64,000 bases of DNA from an uncultured Bartonella sp. (GTDB lineage Bacteria > Pseudomonadota > Alphaproteobacteria > Rhizobiales > Rhizobiaceae): positions 186,001 through 250,000 of the forward strand of contig CAMLCZ010000003.1 of assembly GCA_946478665.1 (NCBI GenBank), given 5' to 3'. Under the pieces are notes generated by a model. The model made no database searches and was not told the origin of the DNA. It saw only the letters and a list, made by a program, of their open reading frames with translations. The position numbers were made by a program, and so were the translations under genes. Below, piece by piece: positions 1 through 9,772 of this stretch (position 1 is its first letter; every line of letters begins with the position of its first letter).

Positions 1-492
1 GAGAAATATTCTATAAATCTATTTTATGATTTTTATGACAAAGAAATAAATTGCGAATTATGAGCTAAGACATAAGTCGTTATATTTTACGGACCTCAAA
101 GTTTTAAAACCAATTTTGTTCACAAGAAGACCCGTCGCTAGATGACATAGCACTCAATTCAACATTTGGTCGAGATTTTATAACAAAATTAGTGGGAAGC
201 CGAAAGATAAGGGGGTATATAATTCGGCTTCCTTGAGCCATCTTCATTGGGGAAGACAGCAGTATCACTTTTATTTGTTTTAAAGGTCGAGTGCCCACCA
301 ACTTAAGCTGGTATTGCTGGTGAGAGATATTTAACAACAGCTCTAGCTGATAGGCCCTCAATCTCTATAGCTGGCGGTATACCTTCCGGCTCGGATACCA
401 CCAATTATCCCTTAGGGATGTCGGCACATTAACGCCCGTCGATTACTATTTCCAATTGCTTTTTATTGTTTTTTATATAAGAAAAACTTATC
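1..492. other. gene-poor stretch upstream of oxyR with a stem-loop
   Basis: No convincing gene is seen here. A perfect 10-bp inverted repeat (GGAAGCCGAA at 195-204, TTCGGCTTCC at 223-232) encloses an 18-nt loop but has no T-run. On the plus strand, about 316-439 reads as a short open tail ending in LGMSAH before a TAA stop, preceded by an in-frame stop. It could be the decayed 3' end of a gene, but no family was recognised. An 85-codon minus-strand frame at 104-361 has unremarkable composition and no ribosome binding site, and is not called. Confidence 0.4.
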
Positions 493-1407
493 ATGTTTAC
501 AGTCAAACAACTTCGATATTTTCAAACACTTGCTAATATTGGCCACTTCGGTGAAGCTTCTGATAAATTAGGAATCTCGCAACCGGCACTTTCAGCACAA
601 ATTGCTGAAATGGAAAAAATGGCTGGTTCTGCGCTTTTTGAGCGTACGGCAAAGCGTATTATTTTAACGCCTCTAGGGTTGAGCTTTCTGCCCTATGTTA
701 ATGATATTCTGGGGAGGATGTCGGCTTTAGGCGACATTATTGCGTCGCACAAAGTTCCTTTAAGTCACCCCCTTAAGCTTGGTATTATTCCAACGGTTGC
801 ACCTTATTTGTTGCCATCATTATTGCCTAGAATACGCTATCTTTATCCCTCACTGTCATTGCAAATCAAAGAGTCGAAAACGGATAGAGTTGTAGAATTA
901 TTACGCTCGGGAAGTTTGGACACGATTGTGGCAGCATCGCCCATTGACGAAGATGAGTTTGTATGTGAGCCGCTTTTTGACGATAATTTTTATTATGCTG
1001 TCCCCAGAGATGATCCCAATGCTTTATATAAAAGCGTAAAAGAAGGCAGTGTCGATACGGGCAAACTTTTGTTGTTGGAGGAGGGGCATTGTTTGCGTGA
1101 TCAAACATTGGAAGCGTGCCATACAAAACAGTATCGTCACGACATCACCGCCTCGTCACTAACAACGTTGATCCAACTTGTGGCAAATGGCATTGGTATG
1201 ACAATCGTTCCACAATTGGCGGTTAGTACCGAAGCGCGTACTGACAATATCAGTGTAATAGCGTTTGATGGAGAAATACCGAAACGTCGTATCTGCCTGT
1301 TTTGGAGAAGAAGAAGCCGACGCAGTAAGGATTTTAAACTGCTTGCCGAGTTGTTGAAATCCGTTGCCCAACCAATTTTGGATCAGGCAAAGAACTATAT
1401 TGGCTAA
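493..1407 (+). CDS. oxyR: LysR-family peroxide sensor OxyR
   Basis: A 304-residue LysR-type regulator. The N-terminal winged helix-turn-helix spans about residues 1-60 (QLRYFQTLANIGHFGEASDK), followed by a periplasmic-binding-like effector domain. The segment GHCLRDQTLEAC places Cys200 and Cys209 where E. coli OxyR has its redox pair Cys199/Cys208, which is the reason for choosing OxyR over a generic LysR. OxyR forms a disulfide on contact with hydrogen peroxide and then activates antioxidant genes. No catalase or peroxiredoxin gene lies next to it, which is unusual, so its targets must be elsewhere. The ATG start is in an AT-rich context. A 12-bp stem-loop follows the gene. Confidence 0.93.
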   Translation: MFTVKQLRYFQTLANIGHFGEASDKLGISQPALSAQIAEMEKMAGSALFERTAKRIILTPLGLSFLPYVNDILGRMSALGDIIASHKVPLSHPLKLGIIPTVAPYLLPSLLPRIRYLYPSLSLQIKESKTDRVVELLRSGSLDTIVAASPIDEDEFVCEPLFDDNFYYAVPRDDPNALYKSVKEGSVDTGKLLLLEEGHCLRDQTLEACHTKQYRHDITASSLTTLIQLVANGIGMTIVPQLAVSTEARTDNISVIAFDGEIPKRRICLFWRRRSRRSKDFKLLAELLKSVAQPILDQAKNYIG

Positions 1408-1451
1408 GTCAATAACGACAAGAATAAATTAGCCGGATAATTAATATCTCA

Positions 1452-1485
1452 TATATAGGCAAACCTTATGCATTTTGCCTATATA
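1452..1485 (+). terminator. stem-loop downstream of oxyR
   Basis: A perfect 12-bp inverted repeat (TATATAGGCAAA at 1452-1463, TTTGCCTATATA at 1474-1485) with a 10-nt loop lies 45 bp after the oxyR stop. It lacks a clear T-run, so termination is only a likely role. Confidence 0.4.
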
Positions 1486-2027
1486 CGTGACGGATTTTAT
1501 CTCAATTCACAGGGCTAACAGCGCAAAACCATTTTTAGCAATGTTCGAAAATAGCCTGTAAGCGCCTTACCCGACATGATAAAGGCAAAATCACTATTAT
1601 AAATGGCATTGCTGGTTTAACAAACAGCAGGGTAACTGGGTTGGATTAATAATTAGCCGGCTTTAAGTGATAGTTGAATGTTAAAAAAGATCGAAAGTAT
1701 TACGATATTTGCCTGACAGAACAGTTTGATAGCGTGTTGAAGCCTGTAGCTATTTTCTATCGAAAATGTATTTTTAAATTTTTCAACGCTCAAAACATAC
1801 CAATATTGATAAAACCGATTATTGACGCGACTATTATCTAAATAAGGTGTTCCTCAATACGAATTTGATCGGATCAAAATGTGCAATTGCTAGGCCAAAG
1901 ACGAGGCGATTTGTATATAAAATACGGGAAGTTTATTCTGATTTAGACTTGATGATCTAGACCAGAATTGCCGGTCAAACTCAAATATCGCGCTACAATT
2001 TTATAAGCACTGAAGTGACTAGCAGTG

Positions 2028-2060
2028 TTATCCTGCTGACAATTATTGCCAGCAGGATAA
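2028..2060 (-). terminator. stem-loop at the 3' end of guaB
   Basis: A perfect 11-bp inverted repeat (TTATCCTGCTG at 2028-2038, CAGCAGGATAA at 2050-2060) starts just after the guaB stop codon as read on the minus strand. The tract that follows is not T-rich, so it may be a weak terminator or a 3'-protecting hairpin. Confidence 0.5.
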
Positions 2061-2069
2061 ATGATGAAA

Positions 2070-4032
<1,963 letters not shown>

Positions 4033-4470
4033 TTGTTAGGAAAACCTACGACCGCTGTTAATACATGGAACAAATCCTATGAACGCGATATTGACAGTGC
4101 AGTGGATAAAATTTGGCAGGCGTTTATTGATACGTCCAATTGGAGCCGATGGAATTCAGGTGTAAAATCTATCAATCTGGAAGGGGCGTTCCAGTCAGGC
4201 GTTTGGTTTTTCATTAAGCTACCAGACGGTTTTACCATTCGTAGCCAGCTTATTGATGTCGTTGAGCAAAAGCATTTTATTGATGAAACATGGATAGATG
4301 CAACAAGGGTGAGAGTGGAACACCGTATTGAAGCATTGAGTTCTGGTCACAGCAAGGTTGTTTACGCAGTTAGCGTGGAGGGACCTGACGCCCAGTCTTG
4401 TGGAGAAGGTGTGAGTTCAGACTTTCCTGATGTAATGGAGGGACTGGCAAAATATCTTGCCAATAAATAG
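4033..4470 (+). CDS. SRPBCC (START-like) domain protein
   Basis: A 145-residue protein with the pattern of the polyketide cyclase/dehydrase (SRPBCC) fold: the opening YERDIDSAVDKIWQAF, then WSRWNSGVKSINLEG, and a closing amphipathic helix. Such proteins bind hydrophobic ligands in a helix-grip cavity; the ligand here cannot be told. The start is uncertain. The frame is closed upstream by a TAA at 3991, and the only conventional start is the TTG at 4033, with no good ribosome site. The gene may use this weak start or may have lost part of its 5' end. It stands alone between guaB and the phospholipase D gene. Confidence 0.7.
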   Translation: MLGKPTTAVNTWNKSYERDIDSAVDKIWQAFIDTSNWSRWNSGVKSINLEGAFQSGVWFFIKLPDGFTIRSQLIDVVEQKHFIDETWIDATRVRVEHRIEALSSGHSKVVYAVSVEGPDAQSCGEGVSSDFPDVMEGLAKYLANK

Positions 4471-4517
4471 CGTGATACGCGCTTCAACAAAAGCGTAAAA
4501 CTATCCAAAGCCATCTG

Positions 4518-4627
4518 CAGATTTTATCCGGTGTGACTGCTTTTTGTTACAATCCTTGAACAGTGGAATTTTAAGCACACGAACTTAATGGTTTCACGTT
4601 GGTTTCCAGTCAAACCGGATAAATCAG
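4518..4627. repeat. inverted repeat pair of about 21 bp enclosing 67 bp
   Basis: The left arm 4518-4539 and the right arm 4607-4627 are near-perfect reverse complements, sharing the core TTTATCCGGT / ACCGGATAAA and a flanking CAGTC/GACTG, with one indel and two mismatches. The pair lies between two convergent genes. It could be a small mobile or structured element or a long hairpin. No T-run next to the arms argues for a simple terminator. Confidence 0.5.
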
Positions 4628-4652
4628 AAATTTTGCACGCAGATTATTTGGC

Positions 4653-6224
4653 TTACAATTGTGATTGGATAGGCAACCAGCTAATCAATTTGGCAAAAGC
4701 GCGCCGCCAAAGCCTGCTTTCAGGTTCTTTCATAGCCGTGCATGGTTTTTCATCTTCGATATAATCCCAACAAATCTTACCATTTTCTGCAAGATGGAGC
4801 TGATAACTCATTTCTCCAGTTGTTTCTTCTAAAAATAGAATATCCATACTGCTGGTAATCTGCGGACACTCAAACAAAATACCCATTTCTGTATTAAGGG
4901 ATTCAGAACGAGGATCAAAATTGAAAGAGCCGATAAAGGCTGTTTTCCCATCAATTAAAAATGCTTTTGTATGAAGGCTTGCGCGGCCAGAGCCAAACAA
5001 TCGTAATCGGTGAGTGCCACCATCTGGTTTAAGTTCATAAAGTTTTGCGCCCCCCTTTAAGAGTGGTTTTCTATAGGGAGCATATCCACCATGAACCGCT
5101 GCAACATCGGTAGCGGCCAGTGAATTGGTTAGAATTTTTACATCAGCACCGCGCGCGACAAGTGCACATAAATGCTGTGTGCCTGTTTTACCAGGAACAA
5201 AATAGGGCGAGGTTATTTGTAACTCGTGTTTGGCACCATAAATTAAAGGTGCAAATAGTCGCATCAACCAGTTTTCAGGTTTGTGCCCAAGTGCTTTTTC
5301 TGGCGGGTCGGATACAACATCAACGGAAACTACAGGAAAGAGTTTTTGTTTCGGTTTTATAAAATGCTCAAAACTAATATGCCGATGAATATAATCGATA
5401 TATGGTTTGGCTTTTTCGGAATTGCGAAATTGGCGTAGCTGATCTTTCCAATAATCCAAATCTTGCGTTTTTTTCGGAACGCTTAGCGCATGAATGGGTA
5501 ATGCAACATCACTATTCCAAAAACTGTCAAAAATTGTTTCTACCTTTTTGACAGATGGTCCAATAAGCATAAGATCAAGATCGCGGAAATTCGAAGCTTT
5601 GCCCGCATCAAAATAAGCATCGGCAATATTGCGCCCACCAACAAAAGCAACGCGCCCATCAACAATAAATGCTTTATTGTGCATACGGCGTGTGACGGTC
5701 AGCGCCCGTAACATCATTTCCAAGCCGCGGCGTAAGCCACCATTCCTTGCGCGTCCGGGATTAAACATTCGGATTTCAATATTAGGGTGCTTATCAAGTG
5801 CCACATAGGCTGGATCACGCCCTTGAGCATTAATATCATCAAGCAGCATACGTACACGCACGCCGCGGTCTGCTGCTTCCATCACGGCATTAAGTAGAAG
5901 ACGTCCGGTCAGGTCATCGTCCCAAATATAATACATGAGATCAAGACTTCTTCCTGATAGAGCAGCGCCAACAGCGCGTGCTGCAAAAGCATCAAGATTA
6001 TTGATGACAATAGACAGTGCATCTTTTTCGACACCAAGACCATTTTGCCGCGCAGCAAGATGTTCGAGTGTTTTGTCGAGTGGGGTTTGTCCAGGAACAA
6101 TTTGCAGCGCAAAGGATTTTGCTCCACGCGCACTTTTGGCAAACCGACCATAGGCATAGACTGCCAATATCGAAGCCATTGCGAAAATAAAAACAATGAT
6201 AATTATGAAACGTAGAAAATCCAA
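4653..6224 (-). CDS. phospholipase D/cardiolipin synthase family protein (ClsC-like)
   Basis: A 523-residue membrane-anchored enzyme of the PLD superfamily. An N-terminal membrane segment (about residues 4-25) is followed by two HKD half-sites: HNKAFIVDG (His182, Lys184, Asp189) with GGRN, and HTKAFLIDG (His418, Lys420, Asp425) with GSFNFDPRS. Two HKD motifs make one active site that transfers phosphatidyl groups through a phosphohistidine. The single membrane segment and the opening LDLMYYIWDDDLTGRLL resemble ClsC (YmdC), which makes cardiolipin from phosphatidylglycerol and phosphatidylethanolamine; that assignment is by similarity recalled from memory. The start is a TTG with AGGGA upstream. 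The gene is monocistronic. Confidence 0.85.
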   Translation of the reverse strand: MDFLRFIIIIVFIFAMASILAVYAYGRFAKSARGAKSFALQIVPGQTPLDKTLEHLAARQNGLGVEKDALSIVINNLDAFAARAVGAALSGRSLDLMYYIWDDDLTGRLLLNAVMEAADRGVRVRMLLDDINAQGRDPAYVALDKHPNIEIRMFNPGRARNGGLRRGLEMMLRALTVTRRMHNKAFIVDGRVAFVGGRNIADAYFDAGKASNFRDLDLMLIGPSVKKVETIFDSFWNSDVALPIHALSVPKKTQDLDYWKDQLRQFRNSEKAKPYIDYIHRHISFEHFIKPKQKLFPVVSVDVVSDPPEKALGHKPENWLMRLFAPLIYGAKHELQITSPYFVPGKTGTQHLCALVARGADVKILTNSLAATDVAAVHGGYAPYRKPLLKGGAKLYELKPDGGTHRLRLFGSGRASLHTKAFLIDGKTAFIGSFNFDPRSESLNTEMGILFECPQITSSMDILFLEETTGEMSYQLHLAENGKICWDYIEDEKPCTAMKEPESRLWRRAFAKLISWLPIQSQL

Positions 6225-6490
6225 AAGGTGCGTCCCTAGTGTGGCTTTATATGCAAATAAATATAATATAGATTAGCGATCTATCCACCTTAAAATAAAG
6301 CCAATTTATTGTGACTTTAAATATTTTACACAAAAGATAAGACAATATAGATTGCCTATATTTTGTCTCGAAAATTCGTACCTATAATAATCTATTTTGC
6401 TAACGTGTACAAAATTGCTAACATAGACAAAGAGTATTTTATCGCGTGGCTTTGATTGCTAAACAATAAAATTTGATAGTAGATAAATAA

Positions 6491-7702
6491 ATGATGAATA
6501 CATTTGAAGAAACGTCTTCATATTGGCGACGTAATGTCATTATTTCAGCAATAGGCGCGTTGACAACAATTGTTGGCATGACATTGTTGCTACCGGTTTT
6601 GCCGATATTTATTACTGAAATTGGTGTTTCTGGCGAAAAGAATATCGCCGGTTGGTCTGGCATAGCCTATGCCGCAACGTTTTTTTCAGCGGCTTTGGTT
6701 GCCCCACTTTGGGGTAAATTGGGCGATTATTATGGGCGTAAGCTCATGCTTGTTCGTGCTGCTTTGGGTATGGCAATTGCAATTGGCTTGATGGGATTTG
6801 TCGCAAATATTTGGCAATTGGTTGGTTTGCGGCTGTTAACAGGTTTGGCTGGAGGTTATGCATCTGGGGCAACGATTTTGGCGGCAACACAGGCACCAAA
6901 AGAAAAAACGGGTTGGGCGCTTGGTGTTATCTCTTCTGCGGTAATGGCTGGTAGCTTTGTAGGGCCTATGATTGGTGGAATATTGCCGCAATATATCGGT
7001 ATTCGTTATTGTTTTCTCGTTGTTGGCTCGGTAATTTTCCTAACATTTATTTTAACATTGGTTTTTATCCAGGAAGATCGGGTATTATTTTCAAAACGGC
7101 GGAATACCGAGGCAAAAATAAGCATTTGGCAGATTGATGTTTTTAACAAACCCATCGGCTTCATTTTAATAACGGGTGCATTGATAACATTTGCCAACTT
7201 ATCGATTGAACCTGTTATCACTATCTACATTGGAACATTGCACGTAGAGCCCGCTCATTTAACATTCTGGGCTGGTTTGGTAATGTCCCTCACAGCACTT
7301 GGTAGCGCATTTTCTTCGATATATTTGGGTAAGCTTGCTGATCGCATTAGGCATTGGCACGTACTGATTGCGTCTATGGTCGGGTGTATTTGTTTGTTAC
7401 TACCGCAAGCTTTTGTAACAGCTGCATGGCAGCTTGCTTTACTCAGATTTATACTAGGATTTTTTCTTGGCGGATTAATACCTTGTGTAACGGCCATTAT
7501 ACGCCAAAATGTGCCGAGCCATGCAATAGGTGCAATTTTAGGGTTGTCTGTATCGGTTCAATATATTGGGCAGGTTTTAGGGCCGATATGCGGTGGTTTT
7601 GTAAGTGGTTGGTTTGGTGTTCCATCCGTCTTTTTTATGACAGCAATCATTATGTTGTTAGCATTGCTGCTGAATATCGCATTAAGTCGAAAGATTAAGT
7701 GA
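6491..7702 (+). CDS. MFS drug efflux transporter (MdtG-like)
   Basis: A 403-residue major facilitator with about 12 hydrophobic segments. The loop 2-3 signature is GKLGDYYGRKLML, and motif C-like GPMIGG is in helix 5, which fits drug:proton antiporters (DHA1). Several stretches (WSGIAYAATFFSAALVAPLW, RKLMLVRAALGM, NIWQL) resemble E. coli MdtG, so export of drugs or small toxic compounds is likely; the substrate is not known. The second ATG (6494) may be the real start. No regulator gene is adjacent. The 266-bp AT-rich space upstream separates it from the divergent phospholipase gene. Confidence 0.85.
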   Translation: MMNTFEETSSYWRRNVIISAIGALTTIVGMTLLLPVLPIFITEIGVSGEKNIAGWSGIAYAATFFSAALVAPLWGKLGDYYGRKLMLVRAALGMAIAIGLMGFVANIWQLVGLRLLTGLAGGYASGATILAATQAPKEKTGWALGVISSAVMAGSFVGPMIGGILPQYIGIRYCFLVVGSVIFLTFILTLVFIQEDRVLFSKRRNTEAKISIWQIDVFNKPIGFILITGALITFANLSIEPVITIYIGTLHVEPAHLTFWAGLVMSLTALGSAFSSIYLGKLADRIRHWHVLIASMVGCICLLLPQAFVTAAWQLALLRFILGFFLGGLIPCVTAIIRQNVPSHAIGAILGLSVSVQYIGQVLGPICGGFVSGWFGVPSVFFMTAIIMLLALLLNIALSRKIK

Positions 7703-7870
7703 TTATACGTTTTAGAGAGCTCATGCATTGTCTGCTCTTGCCTGAATGTCTCATAAATCTACTTTAATAACAGGCAATTTGCTGCATTTTGGGTTTGGAT
7801 TTATCGTTGTAGCATTGTTTCCAATTGCGTGTCTTCGCGTCGGTTTGAAAAAGAAAGCAGGGCTATTCCT

Positions 7871-8233
7871 ATGAAGTTGGCAATGAAACGCGTTTATGAA
7901 GCATATGTGCCTGATGATGGTTGGCGGGTGCTTATAGATCGTTTATGGCCACGTGGCTTAAAGCGAGATAAGGTGCATATTGATGATTGGAAAAAGGACT
8001 ATGCGCCAAGCACCGAACTTCGTAGATGGTTTAATCATGATCTTAATAAATGGGAAGAGTTTAAACATCGATATGAGCTTGAACTTGAAAAGCAACAACA
8101 AGATATCGAAGTTTTCTACTCTTCCCTAAAATCTCATCCTAAAGTTACACTATTATATGCGGCCCATGATGAGCCACATAATAATGCGGTGATTTTTATC
8201 AATTATCTGAAAAACCGTATTTCCCAGGATTAA
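7871..8233 (+). CDS. DUF488 family protein (YeaO-like)
   Basis: A 120-residue protein with the DUF488 hallmarks KRVYEAYVPDDGWRVLIDRL, then WPRGL, RWFNHDLNKWEEF and a closing LLYAAHDEPHNNAVIF. The biochemical role of the family is not settled. The ATG at 7871 fits the family's usual short N-terminus and has AGGG upstream; the frame extends back to a GTG at 7829. The 3' end overlaps the convergent dehydrogenase gene by 35 bp. Confidence 0.85.
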   Translation: MKLAMKRVYEAYVPDDGWRVLIDRLWPRGLKRDKVHIDDWKKDYAPSTELRRWFNHDLNKWEEFKHRYELELEKQQQDIEVFYSSLKSHPKVTLLYAAHDEPHNNAVIFINYLKNRISQD

Positions 8234-9596
8234 GAATATTATCAGGATCAAGCGCTTTTTTTATCATCAACATGTAATCAACAGCGTCGCCTAATTCCAT
8301 ACGCAAATATTTTGCTTTTCTTTGGCCTATACCATGTTCACCCGTACACGTTCCATCCATTGAGATGGCGCGCTCTGAAAGTCTTTTAGAAAACTCGTTG
8401 ACCTTTTTCTCGTCTTCCGCATTACCTTTACGATAGCCTAAAAGAACGTGAAAATTACCATCACCAACATGGCCAATCATTGGGCCAATTAATCCATGCT
8501 CCTGCAAATCTTTTTGTGTTTCGCCAACGCAATCGGCCAGTCTGGAAATGGGTACACAAGCATCGGTGGAAAATACATCACAATCAGGCAAACTGGCTTC
8601 AGCAGCCCAAAAAGCATCATGCCGTGCTTTCCATAATTGTGCCCGTTTGGCAGGATCTGTTGAATGTTGAAAATCGTTTGAGCCATGACCAGCGGCGATT
8701 TCTGCAAACATTGCAACCTGACTGTCAACACTTGCTTTATCGCCGTGAAATTCAACACATAATGTTGGGCGTGGTTCCAGTGTTAAACCAGAATAGGCGT
8801 TACAGGCTTTGACCATAAATTCGTCCATCAATTCAACGCGGGCAAATGGAATCGAACATTGGATTGATTCAATAACCGTATCACACGCATCCGTAACGGT
8901 TGCAAAAGTGCATACGCCGCTTGATATGGTTTCAGGTTGCGGATGAAGACGCAAAGTTATTTCTGTGAAAATACCCAATGTACCTTCAGAACCAACAAGT
9001 AAACGGGTCAAATCATAACCGGCAGCCGACTTTTTAGCTCTGCTTGCTGTATGAATAACGCGCCCATCTGCCATAACGGCTTGTGCGCATAGGACAGCAT
9101 CTTTCATTGTGCCATAGCGTACAGCATTGGTACCTGAAGCGCGTGTTGAAGCCATACCGCCGATTGAGGCATTGGCACCCGGATCAATCGGAAAAAACAA
9201 ACCACTATCACGCAACCAGCTATTCAACACTTCACGGGTAATACCTGGTTGCACAGTAACGGTCATATCTTCTGGCGAAAAAGAAACCACTTGATCCATT
9301 TTGCCAAAGTCTAGACTAATGCCACCAAAAGGCGCATTTAATTGTCCTTCTATCGAGCTACCGGCACCAAAGGCGATAATTGGCATTTTATATCGCGCAC
9401 AAATTTGCACTGCTTTTACGACATCATCGGTTGATGCGACATAAACAACACCATCCGGTATTTGGTGTGTCAAAGCGGTAACATTATGCGAGTGGGACTG
9501 TCTCACGGAAAGATTACGATTAAATTTTTCCCCAAAGGTGTTTTTCAACTCATTGCATACGAGTTCTATTGTTTTTTCATCACAACGCGGTGCCAT
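8199..9596 (-). CDS. FAD-linked oxidase, D-lactate/glycolate dehydrogenase type
   Basis: A 465-residue flavoprotein of the GlcD/Dld family, which oxidises D-2-hydroxy acids and passes the electrons to the respiratory chain. The N-terminal PCMH-type FAD domain shows PIIAFGAGSSIEGQL (about residue 73) and GGMASTRASGTNAVRYGTMK. The C-terminal cap carries GHVGDGNFHVLLGY and the closing CTGEHGIGQRKAKYL and LDPDNILNPGKYGF. Length and motifs suit D-lactate dehydrogenase (cytochrome) better than the multisubunit glycolate oxidase, since no glcE or glcF is adjacent, but the substrate is inferred. GGA lies eight bases before the ATG. The stop overlaps the DUF488 gene tail to tail. Confidence 0.9.
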   Translation of the reverse strand: MAPRCDEKTIELVCNELKNTFGEKFNRNLSVRQSHSHNVTALTHQIPDGVVYVASTDDVVKAVQICARYKMPIIAFGAGSSIEGQLNAPFGGISLDFGKMDQVVSFSPEDMTVTVQPGITREVLNSWLRDSGLFFPIDPGANASIGGMASTRASGTNAVRYGTMKDAVLCAQAVMADGRVIHTASRAKKSAAGYDLTRLLVGSEGTLGIFTEITLRLHPQPETISSGVCTFATVTDACDTVIESIQCSIPFARVELMDEFMVKACNAYSGLTLEPRPTLCVEFHGDKASVDSQVAMFAEIAAGHGSNDFQHSTDPAKRAQLWKARHDAFWAAEASLPDCDVFSTDACVPISRLADCVGETQKDLQEHGLIGPMIGHVGDGNFHVLLGYRKGNAEDEKKVNEFSKRLSERAISMDGTCTGEHGIGQRKAKYLRMELGDAVDYMLMIKKALDPDNILNPGKYGFSDN

Positions 9597-9679
9597 TTAT
9601 ATTTCCACTTTCCTATAATTAGGCATTTTTTTCGCAACATGACGTGATGATGAAATAATTGCAATCGTAATTTGTGTAA

Positions 9680-9694
9680 TCACGTTAAACGTGA
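9680..9694. repeat. short palindrome between copA and the dehydrogenase gene
   Basis: TCACGTT-A-AACGTGA is a perfect 7-1-7 palindrome 84 bp upstream of the dehydrogenase start. It could be an operator for a dimeric regulator; this is only a guess. Confidence 0.25.
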
Positions 9695-9772
9695 CCACAA
9701 TAAAAAGCTTTTACAATGAACAGAAACGCGACATATCCCTTCAAGCAGTATAAAACGACATTGCCATAGAAC

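Larger units (their letters stand above)
1408..2069. other. 662-bp intergenic region between oxyR and guaB
   Basis: No open frame with coding character was found on either strand. The stretch holds the stem-loop behind oxyR (1452-1485) and the one behind guaB (2028-2060). The rest is AT-rich and holds nothing I could recognise. Confidence 0.6.

Noticed and set aside
104-361. 85-codon minus-strand frame near the window start
   Set aside because: No ribosome site and no recognisable protein pattern; it overlaps the stem-loop at 195-232.
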